A DNA stretch of 64,000 nucleotides from Paenibacillus sp. FSL R7-0204 (GTDB taxonomy: Bacteria; Bacillota; Bacilli; Paenibacillales; Paenibacillaceae): positions 4,836,001 through 4,900,000 of the forward strand of contig NZ_JBBOCA010000001.1 in NCBI RefSeq assembly GCF_038002225.1. The letters run 5' to 3'. A program made the position numbers and the translations under genes. Under the pieces are notes generated by a model, which was not told where the DNA came from, did not search any database, and worked only from the letters and a program-made list of their open reading frames with translations. Of the stretch, positions 51,901 to 59,521 are shown in pieces (within the stretch, counting starts at the first letter, position 1; every line of letters starts with the position of its first letter).

Positions 51901-54219
51901 GCAATCGAACTAACGTATAGCGGCTTACCGGGCGCACACCCCAACTACCGTGTGCAGGCGGAATTCGCCGACTACGACCCTGCGCTGGGGTTGTCGAGAG
52001 AGAGCAGCCTTGAAGGCTTCGAGGGAGCCGGATATGTGACCGGTTACGGCAGCAGCCAGGACGCCAATACCCGCTTTGTGGTAAGTGTGCTGCAAGACGG
52101 CATGTATGATCTGCAGATCCGCTATGCCGCATCTGGCGCGGGCAAAATTCAAATTCAACATGACCGCAAGCCGCTCGTGGATCTGCCTGTTACCAATACC
52201 GGCGGACAATGGCAGACTGCTACAGTACCAACCTTCTTACGCACAGGCATCAACCTGGTTGATGTTCGTTCCAGCGCTGCGCTTAGTCTCGATTATATTA
52301 ACGCAGCCTTCGTCAGCCAGACTTCTGTATATTCCGTTGAGGCAGAGGCGGCAACGGTCGTAGGTACTCCGGCCGGCTCCGAGCTGCCGCTCATCCGTGA
52401 GGATGCCTTTGCCAAATACGCTTCCGGCGGCAAATATGTGAACGGTATCACCTCCTTCGACGGAGCAGAGCGGTATCTGGAGCTTAAGGACATCACGGTG
52501 TCCAAAGCAGGCACTTATAAACTGGTTGTTACCTACGCGAACGGTGAAAGTGCGGGGACACATGCCTACAACAATGACGTTGTTGAACGGTATGCGCAAG
52601 TAAGCGTTAACGGCGGCGAGCCGCAGACCGTCTTTTTCAAGAACACCATCTCATGGCAGCAGTTCGCCACACAGACCTTTGATGTTGAACTGAAAGCAGG
52701 CACCAACAGCATCCGTTTCTCCAACAATAATACGTATGACGGCGGCTCCAATCCTTATGGAGGAACCGGGGCACAAGGCTTCACTCCTTACACGGCGGTT
52801 CCGCGCCAATACGCGCCTGCGTTCGACCGGTTCGATATTTATGCGCGGCATACGCTTGCGACTGACGGCGGCGGTGATCCTGGCGGCGGCAATAACGGCG
52901 GCGGTGATCCTGGCGGCGGCAATAACGGCGGCGGTGATCCTGGCGGCGGCAACAACGGCGGCGGCGATCCTGGCGGCGGCAATAACGGCGGCGGTGATCC
53001 CGGCGGCGGCAATAACGGCGGCGGTGATCCTGGCGGCGGCAATAACGGCGGCGGCGATCCTGGCGGCGGCAATAACGGCGGAAGTGGCAACGGCGGTGGC
53101 ACTTCCGTTGGTTCGGTCACCCCTGTTCAGCCGGAAGCACCAAGCGGCAGCGGCCATTTGACCGTTGAAGCAGAGGTTACAGGAACTACTGCTACAGCCA
53201 CACTGGATGCGCAGAAAGTAAAAGCGGCAGACCAGATCACCGTCTCGTCTACGCTCGGCACCTTCCACTTCCCTGTAAAAGCGGTTGATACCGCAGCTTG
53301 GGGACAGCAATTGGGAACCGGGGATTGGAAGCTTAAGGTCAGTATGACGGTCCTGCCGGAACAGCGGCAGCAAGAGATCCTTCAGGCTGTTCTGGCAGCC
53401 CAGGGCAAATTAATCAGCCCTGCCATTGAATACACGGTAACGGCTGAAGCCAACGGACGCACAATCGAGATTCCAGGGTTCAAGGGCAGCTATTCCCGGG
53501 GCACCCTGCAGCTCGACAGTCCGGCAGACAGCCGGAATACGACCGTGGTCCGGATCGGGAAGGACGGAAGCTTCACCTTCGTCCCGGCGGTCTTCAACGG
53601 CACCGGTGTCACGTTCTATAGTCCGAGCAACGGCACGTTTGCAGTGATTTCAAGCAACAAGACATTCGCGGATATCAAGGGGCACTGGGCAAAGGCATCC
53701 GTCGAAAAGCTGGCCTCCAAGTACATCCTGACCGGCTTAACAGACAGCAGGTTCGCACCGGACGCTACCACTACCCGCGCGGAATTCGCTGCGATGATGG
53801 TTCGTGCGCTGGGCTACTCCTCCTCTAGTTCGGCAGATGTTGCGTTCAAGGATATCGCCTCCGGCGTGTGGTACACCGGAAGCGTCGGAACAGCCGCAGA
53901 TCTGGGTCTGGTGCAGGGCGGAACGGACAATACCTTCCGGCCAAACGACATCATCACACGCCAGGAGATGACTGTTATTCTGGTTAAGGCGATGGCCCTT
54001 GCCGGCTCTCCGCTCCCAGCTTCAGAGGAGCAACCCGCAGCGTTCAAAGATGCCGAAAAGATCGCGGGCTGGGCGAAGCAGGATGTCGCCAAGGCGGTGC
54101 AGGCCGGCCTGATCACCGGGACACCGGCGGGGCAATTCCAGCCGGGTCAATCCGCAACCCGTGCGGAAGCGGCAACCGTCATCCTCCGCTTGCTGATGCA
54201 AGCGGAATTAATGAACTAA
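48997..54219 (+). CDS. SLH-anchored multimodular protein: LamG-like + clan GH-A-like catalytic domain + 3 CBM35/6-like + Gly-rich repeat linker
   Basis: 1740 residues with a TTG start, six bases after AGAGGTGAG. Signal peptide (to about 27), Ala/Pro/Glu spacer, LamG-like sandwich (about 102-355), a TIM-barrel-like domain (about 365-740) with candidate acid/base Glu499 in YIPFNEPEQ and candidate nucleophile Glu624 in KVDINEYAAT, then a beta-domain. Three CBM35/CBM6-type modules follow, each opening with a Glu-Ala-Glu-like strand (RFEAENA 822-976, VQAEFADY 986-1106, SVEAEAA 1113-1283). Then a (GGGDPGGGNN)7 linker (1291-1360), a beta-domain, and three SLH repeats (about 1556-1735). The barrel resembles GH39/GH5-like clan A enzymes, but I cannot assign a family. 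It should display a glycan-cutting activity on the cell wall. Confidence 0.85.
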   Translation: MRLYLKRSLISILAILTLLPSSLASASTAPSADPVPVEDSVWVTDSELLTNPVTAPDSDEVPASPAEPEAAAVADAAAMPEAAPVQETVPDQLQLKTAAEAAPLFQWSFRSGQVLDRTSVVNSVYPDAAAERAELKGVAAIVYDDQRGDVLSLPGGGNGTAWLKLPDQLYSRIKDELSISFWANIDSSANAYNRLLSSTIAGKGLSNAGVSGWQDSEFIIIAGDGTFSNRIYTGTNPSQIASYKGDIVWNRNPAKGKWQQVTVTMTSSGAYEVYLDGVPVGIKGLDQSKSSSGATMPSVLEHFFSRDYLNALKFNDFGRSLYTSDGDIKGKFDDLRIYNIQLNAAQVSALYAATKHEENTSAKPAKISVDLADRSLGPVFHGSSGALYAISEPNVPDINTLIPIKPSHISQKPPNGIQHPTGDALRVSDYFFEAGGEAVNIVMQDYYQHWYYPSRTADEYIQEAVIPITTAVKAYKQQWEAANPGRDADARFIYIPFNEPEQNNTRYPQLLADNQTGKNSRAVFNSDWLAVTKKIKEIDPGAVISGVNLTQYGAKVFEDFIPYCVENDCLPDIISWHMLWDKAFNQAPSNVATFRTVEAGSVQRYKELYPDRTVPFPIKVDINEYAATSEIAVGGSLIHYIARYDELKMNSMLPYWNTANSYGSLLAGQNEPNGAWWLYKWYADMMGGDMAKIEVINARHEKDAFGPGLYGLSSIQDNKKQVSIAFGGTQGDGQIVFNNVTGNGNSPSFLTEAEAVHITVWHAGYTGLTGFLVEPTQILDRDYPVKNGSVTLDVNLNDYTSAYYAVITPAVDHAPKETFYKRFEAENAQVRTNVTLTDHYPRKSTGRSASNGQYVQGIKAADSLVKWTDVTVPADGSYRLDLIGGSGATSTLRNQSNTGDANQRINSEWFIKIDDQPATKLVLRADYNMQLLGGNTIFADLTQGTHSIGISKYNPDTGEAGQGESTLDAIELTYSGLPGAHPNYRVQAEFADYDPALGLSRESSLEGFEGAGYVTGYGSSQDANTRFVVSVLQDGMYDLQIRYAASGAGKIQIQHDRKPLVDLPVTNTGGQWQTATVPTFLRTGINLVDVRSSAALSLDYINAAFVSQTSVYSVEAEAATVVGTPAGSELPLIREDAFAKYASGGKYVNGITSFDGAERYLELKDITVSKAGTYKLVVTYANGESAGTHAYNNDVVERYAQVSVNGGEPQTVFFKNTISWQQFATQTFDVELKAGTNSIRFSNNNTYDGGSNPYGGTGAQGFTPYTAVPRQYAPAFDRFDIYARHTLATDGGGDPGGGNNGGGDPGGGNNGGGDPGGGNNGGGDPGGGNNGGGDPGGGNNGGGDPGGGNNGGGDPGGGNNGGSGNGGGTSVGSVTPVQPEAPSGSGHLTVEAEVTGTTATATLDAQKVKAADQITVSSTLGTFHFPVKAVDTAAWGQQLGTGDWKLKVSMTVLPEQRQQEILQAVLAAQGKLISPAIEYTVTAEANGRTIEIPGFKGSYSRGTLQLDSPADSRNTTVVRIGKDGSFTFVPAVFNGTGVTFYSPSNGTFAVISSNKTFADIKGHWAKASVEKLASKYILTGLTDSRFAPDATTTRAEFAAMMVRALGYSSSSSADVAFKDIASGVWYTGSVGTAADLGLVQGGTDNTFRPNDIITRQEMTVILVKAMALAGSPLPASEEQPAAFKDAEKIAGWAKQDVAKAVQAGLITGTPAGQFQPGQSATRAEAATVILRLLMQAELMN
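52867..53076 (+). repeat. Seven tandem 30-base repeats coding a Gly-Asp-Pro-Asn linker
   Basis: Seven in-frame copies of GGCGGCGGTGATCCTGGCGG plus CGGCAATAAC, differing only at a few third positions. They encode (GGGDPGGGNN)7, a flexible linker between binding modules and the SLH anchor. The near identity suggests recent expansion by slippage or recombination. Confidence 0.95.
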
Positions 54220-54246
54220 GCTATGCTATCGACACCATAAAAATCA

Positions 54247-54297
54247 AGCAGAGCAGCGATTCTCCAATAACAGGAGAATCGCTGCTCTGCTGTTTTT
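54247..54297 (+). terminator. Strong rho-independent terminator after the SLH enzyme
   Basis: A perfect 19-bp stem (AGCAGAGCAGCGATTCTCC and its complement) around AATAACA, followed by GTTTTTGG. It begins about 28 bases after the stop codon. Confidence 0.92.
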
Positions 54298-54416
54298 GGT
54301 TTATGGAGGCTTGTTTTAGGCGAAGCTCATGCTGCTGCAAGTAATTTATTCCTCGGCACTAGCTTGTATGTTATAATATATTATAAAATGTTATGACATA
54401 CGTCAGGAGTGATGCA

Positions 54417-54974
54417 GTGCAATCGCCAGTATTAGCTATTGGAGAACGGTTAAAAGAAATACGAGCAACTAGAAATCTTACACTTGAAGATGTTTCTAAA
54501 CTTACCGATGTAAGTAAGCCCATGCTTGGACAAATTGAAAGAGGGCAGTCTTCACCAACTATTACAACTCTTTGGAAAATCGCAGTGGGCTTAAAAGTTC
54601 CTTTATCTTTATTATTGGAAGAGCTAGAAGAGGAGTGTAGTGTGGTTGATACACTGTCCAAAAACGCTATCCTCGAAGAGGATGGGAAAATGAGAGCCTT
54701 TCCTGTTTTTCCTTTTGACCCTACCCGTAACGTTGAAATATTCTATATCGAATTTGATCCCGGATGCCAGCATCCATCTAAAAAGCACCTTGATGGTGTG
54801 GAAGAATATGTTTTTGTGGAGCAAGGTATGTTAGAAATGGTAGTCAACAATAAAAAAATTGTTCTAAAAGAAAAGCAAGCACTCCGCTTTCGGGCTAATG
54901 TTTCTCATTCCTACAATAATCCCTATCAAGAACCATGTGTTATTTACAACATGATTTTTTACCCAAGAGCATAG
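54417..54974 (+). CDS. XRE-family regulator with C-terminal cupin
   Basis: 185 residues from the GTG at 54417, seven bases after AGGAG; the upstream in-frame ATG (54393) lacks a ribosome site. An N-terminal HTH_3 domain (IGERLKEIRATRNLTLEDVS, then SKPMLGQIERGQSSPTITTL) is joined to a cupin_2 domain (GVEEYVFVEQGMLEMVVN). This plan is common in regulators of small-molecule or amino-acid metabolism. The codons are A/T-rich, unlike the glycan genes on either side. The YbaK-like gene follows after 54 bases and may be its target or operon partner. Confidence 0.88.
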   Translation: MQSPVLAIGERLKEIRATRNLTLEDVSKLTDVSKPMLGQIERGQSSPTITTLWKIAVGLKVPLSLLLEELEEECSVVDTLSKNAILEEDGKMRAFPVFPFDPTRNVEIFYIEFDPGCQHPSKKHLDGVEEYVFVEQGMLEMVVNNKKIVLKEKQALRFRANVSHSYNNPYQEPCVIYNMIFYPRA

Positions 54975-55028
54975 GCAGGTTTCATCTATAATCTTCTGAA
55001 AAATATTTAAAAATGAGGTGTGATGATT

Positions 55029-55508
55029 ATGGCAATTGAAAAAGTAAAAGATTTTTTCAAGCAATATGGTATGGATTCTCAGATTAAAGAATTTGAAGTA
55101 TCTAGTGCAACCGTGGATTTGGCTGCATCTGCATTAGGTTGTGAGCCAGAGAGAATCGCAAAAACACTTTCTTTTATGGTAAATGGACAAGCTGTTTTAG
55201 TAGTTGCCGCCGGTGATGCACAAGTGGATAACAAAAAATTCAAAGAGTATTTCAAAACAAAAGCAAAAATGCTTTCTCCTGATGAAGCCATTGATAGGGT
55301 TGGTCATGCAATTGGAGGTGTTTGTCCATTTGCTATTAAAAACGATGTTTCTGTTTATCTAGACATCTCTTTAAAACGTTTTGAGACAATCTATCCAGCT
55401 TGCGGGAGTAGCAACAGTGCTATTGAACTTACAATAAAACAATTAGAACAATACTCTAGTTATTCAGAGTGGATTGATGTATGTAAAGGATGGAATGATT
55501 GCACATAA
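55029..55508 (+). CDS. YbaK/EbsC-type aminoacyl-tRNA deacylase
   Basis: 159 residues from the ATG at 55029, eight bases after GAGGTG; GTG 55020 and ATG 55023 are in frame but too close to it. The YbaK/ProX fold is recognisable from SATVDLAASALGCEPERIAK, the catalytic-lysine region IAKTLSFMVNGQ, VAAGDAQVDNKKFKEYF and GHAIGGVCPFAI. Relatives hydrolyse mischarged tRNAs (for example Cys- or Ala-tRNAPro) in the cytoplasm. A/T-rich like its neighbour, and probably acquired with it. Confidence 0.9.
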   Translation: MAIEKVKDFFKQYGMDSQIKEFEVSSATVDLAASALGCEPERIAKTLSFMVNGQAVLVVAAGDAQVDNKKFKEYFKTKAKMLSPDEAIDRVGHAIGGVCPFAIKNDVSVYLDISLKRFETIYPACGSSNSAIELTIKQLEQYSSYSEWIDVCKGWNDCT

Positions 55509-55614
55509 AACTGGTTTCCTTGGTATCTAAGCGCATAGCAAGGCACTGCAGCTCATTTCGCTTCTACAGCTATCTTAGCCAAGTTTTCATCCATGGGGAC
55601 GCTCTCATAAGTGA

Positions 55615-55782
55615 ATTGGAGGTGCGATTAATGAAACTAATACGTTTAATGAAATCATTCCGATTGTACGAAAAACAGACATTCCAATAGCAGTAATCTA
55701 TCTCACAACATTAGCTTTCTGGTATCTTGTTGGTTTCATTTTAGATCGACTGTTACAAAAAATAAGGAACAACAAATCCTAA
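55615..55782 (+). pseudogene. Possible remnant of a small membrane protein
   Basis: The frame from 55615 to the stop at 55780-55782 reads a polar segment, then IAVIYLTTLAFWYLVGFILD (one membrane helix) and a basic tail ending QKIRNNKS. It has no start codon in frame. A GGAGGTG site six bases before an ATG (55631) lies in the other frame and leads to a stop after 20 codons. This fits a small gene broken by a frameshift, or chance. A/T-rich like the two genes before it. Confidence 0.35.
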
Positions 55783-55787
55783 ATAAA

Positions 55788-55829
55788 GGGGCGTCCCAAG
55801 CAGCCATTACATGGCTTATGGGACACCCC
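55788..55829 (-). terminator. Terminator of the GH42-GH29 operon
   Basis: On the minus strand GGGGTGTCCCA...TGGGACGCCCC with an inner AGCCATG/TGGCTG pairing, followed by TTTATTT. It lies about 17 bases after the fucosidase stop. Confidence 0.75.
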
Positions 55830-55845
55830 CTGCTGTTTCGGCTTA

Positions 55846-57267
55846 CTACACCTTGCTAAGGTACACTTCAAACCCAGACAGTGTCGGGCACCAGCGTGAT
55901 TGATCAATGGTGAGGCGTATATGCCGTGCCGTAACCTCCAGGAATTTGAGAATGCGCTTATGTCCGACAATTGTACATTCACTGAATTTTTTCCAGGAAT
56001 CCCCGTCCAGATACTCCAGATGAAGCTGCTCTATCCGCTGGCCCGACTGAATATGCTCTTTAAGCACGATAGTATCGAAGGACTGCTCCACATTCAGGTC
56101 AAGCTCAATGGAAGCCTGCTCCGTTCCTTCCTTGGGGCACCAGAATGTATCTCTGTTCCCGTCCAGTACCCGGCCGGCCGCATTGGCCTCTCCCGCCGTC
56201 TCCGTTGCGGTAGCCTGAGCTCCCGCAGCCAGATTATACTCGAAGGTGGACCGGATTACCTCTCCCAGTTCGGCCATTCGCCGGGCATCGTTCTCATGAA
56301 TGAGACCGCGCTTGTCGGGCGGAAGATTGAGGAGGAACGTCGAGTTGCCGCCAACCGACTTATCATAGATGTCCAGCAGCTCTTCGAGGCTGCGGACCTG
56401 GTCGTCCTCAGCAGCGTGGTAGAACCAGCCGGGCCGGATCGAGGTATTCACTTCCGCCGGATACCAGACGAGCTCCTTCCCGGCGATGGCTTCCCGGCTG
56501 CCCAGATTCTCATCGCGGGAGTTGCTGCGTCTGGCGAATTCGCCGTCGTCCACATGCTGCGACTCTTCCTGGATTTTCTCGCAATCCTGCAGCTCTGCCG
56601 GAACGACACTCCACTCGGACTCACGGGTATGGCCGGCCTCATTGCCGCACCAGCGGACGTCCGGACCGCATACGGAGATCACCGCGCCCGGCTGCAGCTC
56701 CCGGATCACCTCATAATATCCGTCCCAGTCATAGACCTGCTTCAAGCCATTCGGGCCTTCACCACATGCACCGTCGAACCAGACGCAGAAGATGTCTCCG
56801 TACCCGGTTAACAGCTCACGTAATTGATCCTTGAGATATTCGTTATACTCCGAAGTCCCGTACCGTCCGTCATGGCGGTCCCACGGAGACAAGTACACCC
56901 CGAATTTCAGTCCTCCCTCACGGCAGGCATCCGCTACCTCCTGTACCATATCGCCTTGGCCATCACGCCATGGACTGTGCTTCACGGAATGACCGGTATG
57001 GCTGCTGGGCCAGAGACAGAACCCGTCATGATGCTTGCAGGTCAGGATCAGGCCTCTCATTCCCGCCGATTTACACACCTCCACCCACTGTTTGGCATCA
57101 AACTCTTCGGGATTGAAGATCGCCGGTGCTTCGTCGCCGAGCCCCCATTCCTTATCGGTGAACGTATTGACGCCAAAATGTATAAATGAATAGAATTCCA
57201 GCTCCTGCCAGGCCAGCTGCCGTGGAGAAGGTACTACTTGCGCTGCGTTTCTGATATTATCATTCAT
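55846..57267 (-). CDS. Alpha-L-fucosidase (GH29) with C-terminal F5/8-type C module
   Basis: 473 residues, no signal peptide, so cytoplasmic. The barrel opens FYSFIHFGVNTFTDKEWG and has CKHHDGFCLWPS, nucleophile Asp165 in VWFDGACG and the probable acid/base in RESEWSVV (Glu216 or Glu218), which is the pattern of GH29 subfamily B (alpha-1,3/1,4-acting). Residues from about 350 form a discoidin/CBM32-like sandwich (DGNRDTFWCPKEG). Preceded after 25 bases by the GH42 gene on the same strand, so the two are one operon. Plausible targets are fucosylated xyloglucan or arabinogalactan fragments, inferred from context. Confidence 0.92.
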   Translation of the reverse strand: MNDNIRNAAQVVPSPRQLAWQELEFYSFIHFGVNTFTDKEWGLGDEAPAIFNPEEFDAKQWVEVCKSAGMRGLILTCKHHDGFCLWPSSHTGHSVKHSPWRDGQGDMVQEVADACREGGLKFGVYLSPWDRHDGRYGTSEYNEYLKDQLRELLTGYGDIFCVWFDGACGEGPNGLKQVYDWDGYYEVIRELQPGAVISVCGPDVRWCGNEAGHTRESEWSVVPAELQDCEKIQEESQHVDDGEFARRSNSRDENLGSREAIAGKELVWYPAEVNTSIRPGWFYHAAEDDQVRSLEELLDIYDKSVGGNSTFLLNLPPDKRGLIHENDARRMAELGEVIRSTFEYNLAAGAQATATETAGEANAAGRVLDGNRDTFWCPKEGTEQASIELDLNVEQSFDTIVLKEHIQSGQRIEQLHLEYLDGDSWKKFSECTIVGHKRILKFLEVTARHIRLTIDQSRWCPTLSGFEVYLSKV

Positions 57268-57292
57268 CCCTATGCTCCCCTTTGATAGTAGT

Positions 57293-59323
57293 TTAGTAAG
57301 TTACCAGCTCTACCTCATAAGCGCCCAAAGTCAGCGAATCCGCGAAGCGGCTGCCGGACAGCAGCCCGGATGCCTCCCTCTCCAGCTGTATCGTCTGCTC
57401 TATACCGGTGGTGTTCACACAGAGTAAAGAGCCGTCTTCCAGGCTGCGTGCGACCACGCCTGAAGGGGTAACCGGACCTTTCTGGATGCCAAGCGCCGGG
57501 TACAGCCTATCGAGAAGCAGACTTAGAAAATCGGCATCTGCCGGTATCGCGACATAGATCGCCTCTCCCTTGCCATAACGGTTCCGCGTGACTGCGGGCG
57601 ACTTCTCGAGTGTATTCGTGAACGAAGCCACAGTCTCTGCCGTGCGGGCTTCCAGTATCTCGTAATAGCTTATCTCAGGCTGACATTCCTGCTCCCCGAG
57701 GAGAATAGCCGGCTTTTCCCGTTCCAGATGAAGCTCTGTCTTCTCAAGACCTCCGGCATTCTCCGAAGGCGTATGGCTTCTGGTTCTCATGAAGGCTCCG
57801 CTGCGGATGCCGAAGACATCGCTTAGCCCGCCGGGCATCGGGGTATCGAACGCGCGGTTATGCTCATTGACCTTCGCAGCATACGCCGTCATCACAGCGG
57901 TGCCTCCTGCCTCAACGAAGGTGCGAATGGCGGCCGCTGAGGCTGCATCCATGACGGCATGTCCCGGCACGATCAGAAGCTTGTAATCCTTGCGCAGACT
58001 GCGCAGATTCACAATATTACAGTCCAGATTGGCCCGCTCCAGAGCCTCATAGGCCTCCAGGACTTGCCGGGTATAATCGGTTTTGTAGTAGCTCCGGTTG
58101 CCGTCCATCACCTTCAGGCTCTCGTACGAGTAGGCGATGGCAATCTGCGGAGAGGTCTGTCTGGGAAGCCCGCGTTCCTGCAGCAGCTTGAATTCCTCCG
58201 CGATTTGTTTGAACTCCTCATACTTCCAGCCCGGCGTGCCGTCATGATCCACCAGACCGAATACATATTGCTCCTCACCGCCCAGCATCGTCCGCCAGGT
58301 CCATGCGCAGACAGCCTGAGCCCTGTGGACAAGCGAGAGATAGGCATACATTCTCATGGCCAGGCGCGGGGAAGCGTAGCCTCCGAAGTCGCCAGTCTGG
58401 AATTCAAGGCACCAGATGGGCTGGTCAAGCTCGCCAATGCGGTGATCCATGAAGAAGCAAGCGGCGGTCAAGGCCCGTCTGTCCTCGGGATTGGTGCCGG
58501 GGTAGAACCCGATACCGGGGAGATCAATGATCTCCTCATATTGCTTCAGATAATCGAACCCATAGCCGGGATTCTCTGACCAGTGATTCGTCGATTCCCT
58601 GGCTTCAGGCGCGAACTGCCTGACAATCCGGCTCAGACCCTGCATATAAGCCAAGACTTCATCGGAATAAAATCGCCACATGTCCAGCACCCGTTCCGGC
58701 GCGCCTTGAATCTGGCCGGAGACTGGAAGCACGACATCGTGGAAGCTGCTCAATTTGCGCGACCAGCGCTGGGTAGTCCATGCCCGGTTCAACTGGTCTA
58801 CCGTGCCGTACTTGTCTTTCAGCCAAGCTTCAAAGCGGTCTCTGGCCTCTCTGGAATAGGAAGGCGCTCCCGAGCCCAGTTCATTGCACAGTCCGAAGGC
58901 ATACAGGGCCGGATGATTCTGGTATTTACATACCAGTGTCTCGGCGAACTTATACGCGTATTCCTGGAAGGCCGGGTGGCCGATATCCTCCATATAGCGT
59001 GTTTGCGCTTCCATACGGATGCCGTTTGTATCGGTCCGGTCAATCGCCGGATACTTCTTGTGGAGCCATGTCGGAGCCGGGCGGGTTGCGATATCCAGCA
59101 CGACCTGTATACCCGCCTCGTGAAACAGATCCATGACTTCATCGAACCATTCAAACGTAAAGTTGCCTTCAGAGGGCTCAAAGCTGTCCCAGCACAAATG
59201 CCCCAGCCGGACAACGCTAAAGGATGCTGCCCGCATCCATTCAATATCTTGTGCCCATCTCTCCCTGGACCAGTCATGCGGATGGTAATTCGCTCCTGCA
59301 TACAACAATCTAATCACCGCCAT
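57293..59323 (-). CDS. Beta-galactosidase (GH42)
   Basis: 676 residues without a signal peptide. GH42 barrel: ANYHPHDWSRERW near the start, RLGHLCWDSFEP, acid/base Glu148 in GLCNELGSG, and nucleophile Glu307 in WCLEFQTG; then a trimerisation domain (about 390-600; PGHAVMDAASAAAIRTFVEA) and a small beta-domain. The family cuts beta-galactosides and some alpha-L-arabinopyranosides. The ATG at 59321-59323 has a poor ribosome site, so the true start could be a TTG a few codons in. Upstream of GH29 in one operon and divergent from the importer at 59522, which probably supplies its substrate. Confidence 0.92.
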   Translation of the reverse strand: MAVIRLLYAGANYHPHDWSRERWAQDIEWMRAASFSVVRLGHLCWDSFEPSEGNFTFEWFDEVMDLFHEAGIQVVLDIATRPAPTWLHKKYPAIDRTDTNGIRMEAQTRYMEDIGHPAFQEYAYKFAETLVCKYQNHPALYAFGLCNELGSGAPSYSREARDRFEAWLKDKYGTVDQLNRAWTTQRWSRKLSSFHDVVLPVSGQIQGAPERVLDMWRFYSDEVLAYMQGLSRIVRQFAPEARESTNHWSENPGYGFDYLKQYEEIIDLPGIGFYPGTNPEDRRALTAACFFMDHRIGELDQPIWCLEFQTGDFGGYASPRLAMRMYAYLSLVHRAQAVCAWTWRTMLGGEEQYVFGLVDHDGTPGWKYEEFKQIAEEFKLLQERGLPRQTSPQIAIAYSYESLKVMDGNRSYYKTDYTRQVLEAYEALERANLDCNIVNLRSLRKDYKLLIVPGHAVMDAASAAAIRTFVEAGGTAVMTAYAAKVNEHNRAFDTPMPGGLSDVFGIRSGAFMRTRSHTPSENAGGLEKTELHLEREKPAILLGEQECQPEISYYEILEARTAETVASFTNTLEKSPAVTRNRYGKGEAIYVAIPADADFLSLLLDRLYPALGIQKGPVTPSGVVARSLEDGSLLCVNTTGIEQTIQLEREASGLLSGSRFADSLTLGAYEVELVTY

Positions 59324-59385
59324 ATAAAAATAGTAAAATACACAAACTATATTAAATGCTGCCTTGATATTATGAAATATAATAA

Positions 59386-59399
59386 ATGAATTAATTCAT
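59386..59399. promoter_or_regulatory. 14-base perfect palindrome between divergent GH42 and importer genes
   Basis: ATGAATTAATTCAT reads the same on both strands and sits in an A/T-rich gap that also holds TATTATGAAATATAATA. Located about 60 bases from the GH42 start, it could be an operator serving both directions. In so A/T-rich a stretch it could also be chance. Confidence 0.4.
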
Positions 59400-59521
59400 A
59401 TAATAAAATGAAAGTAAAATAGAACGGCCAATATATTTGCATGAATCTCGCAATATTGTTATTTATCCCTGGGTCCCATGGGCGATATACTAAACAGCAT
59501 CACATACAGGGAGGTCAATAC

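Larger units (their letters stand above)
55509..55845. other. Short gap between the YbaK-like gene and GH29
   Basis: Contains a possible small membrane-protein remnant (55615-55782) and the GH29 terminator (55788-55829). Nothing else seen. Confidence 0.5.

Noticed and set aside
52867..53076. Possible CRISPR-like array (regular 30-base repeats)
   Set aside because: The repeats are contiguous, in frame and have no spacers; they code a protein linker.
52839..53120. Pro-rich 93-codon frame antisense to the SLH enzyme linker
   Set aside because: It is only the reverse reading of the (GGGDPGGGNN) DNA repeat.
59441..59521. 27-residue extension of the binding protein at 59522
   Set aside because: The ATG at 59522 follows GGGAGG closely and starts a clean lipoprotein signal; the extension does not.
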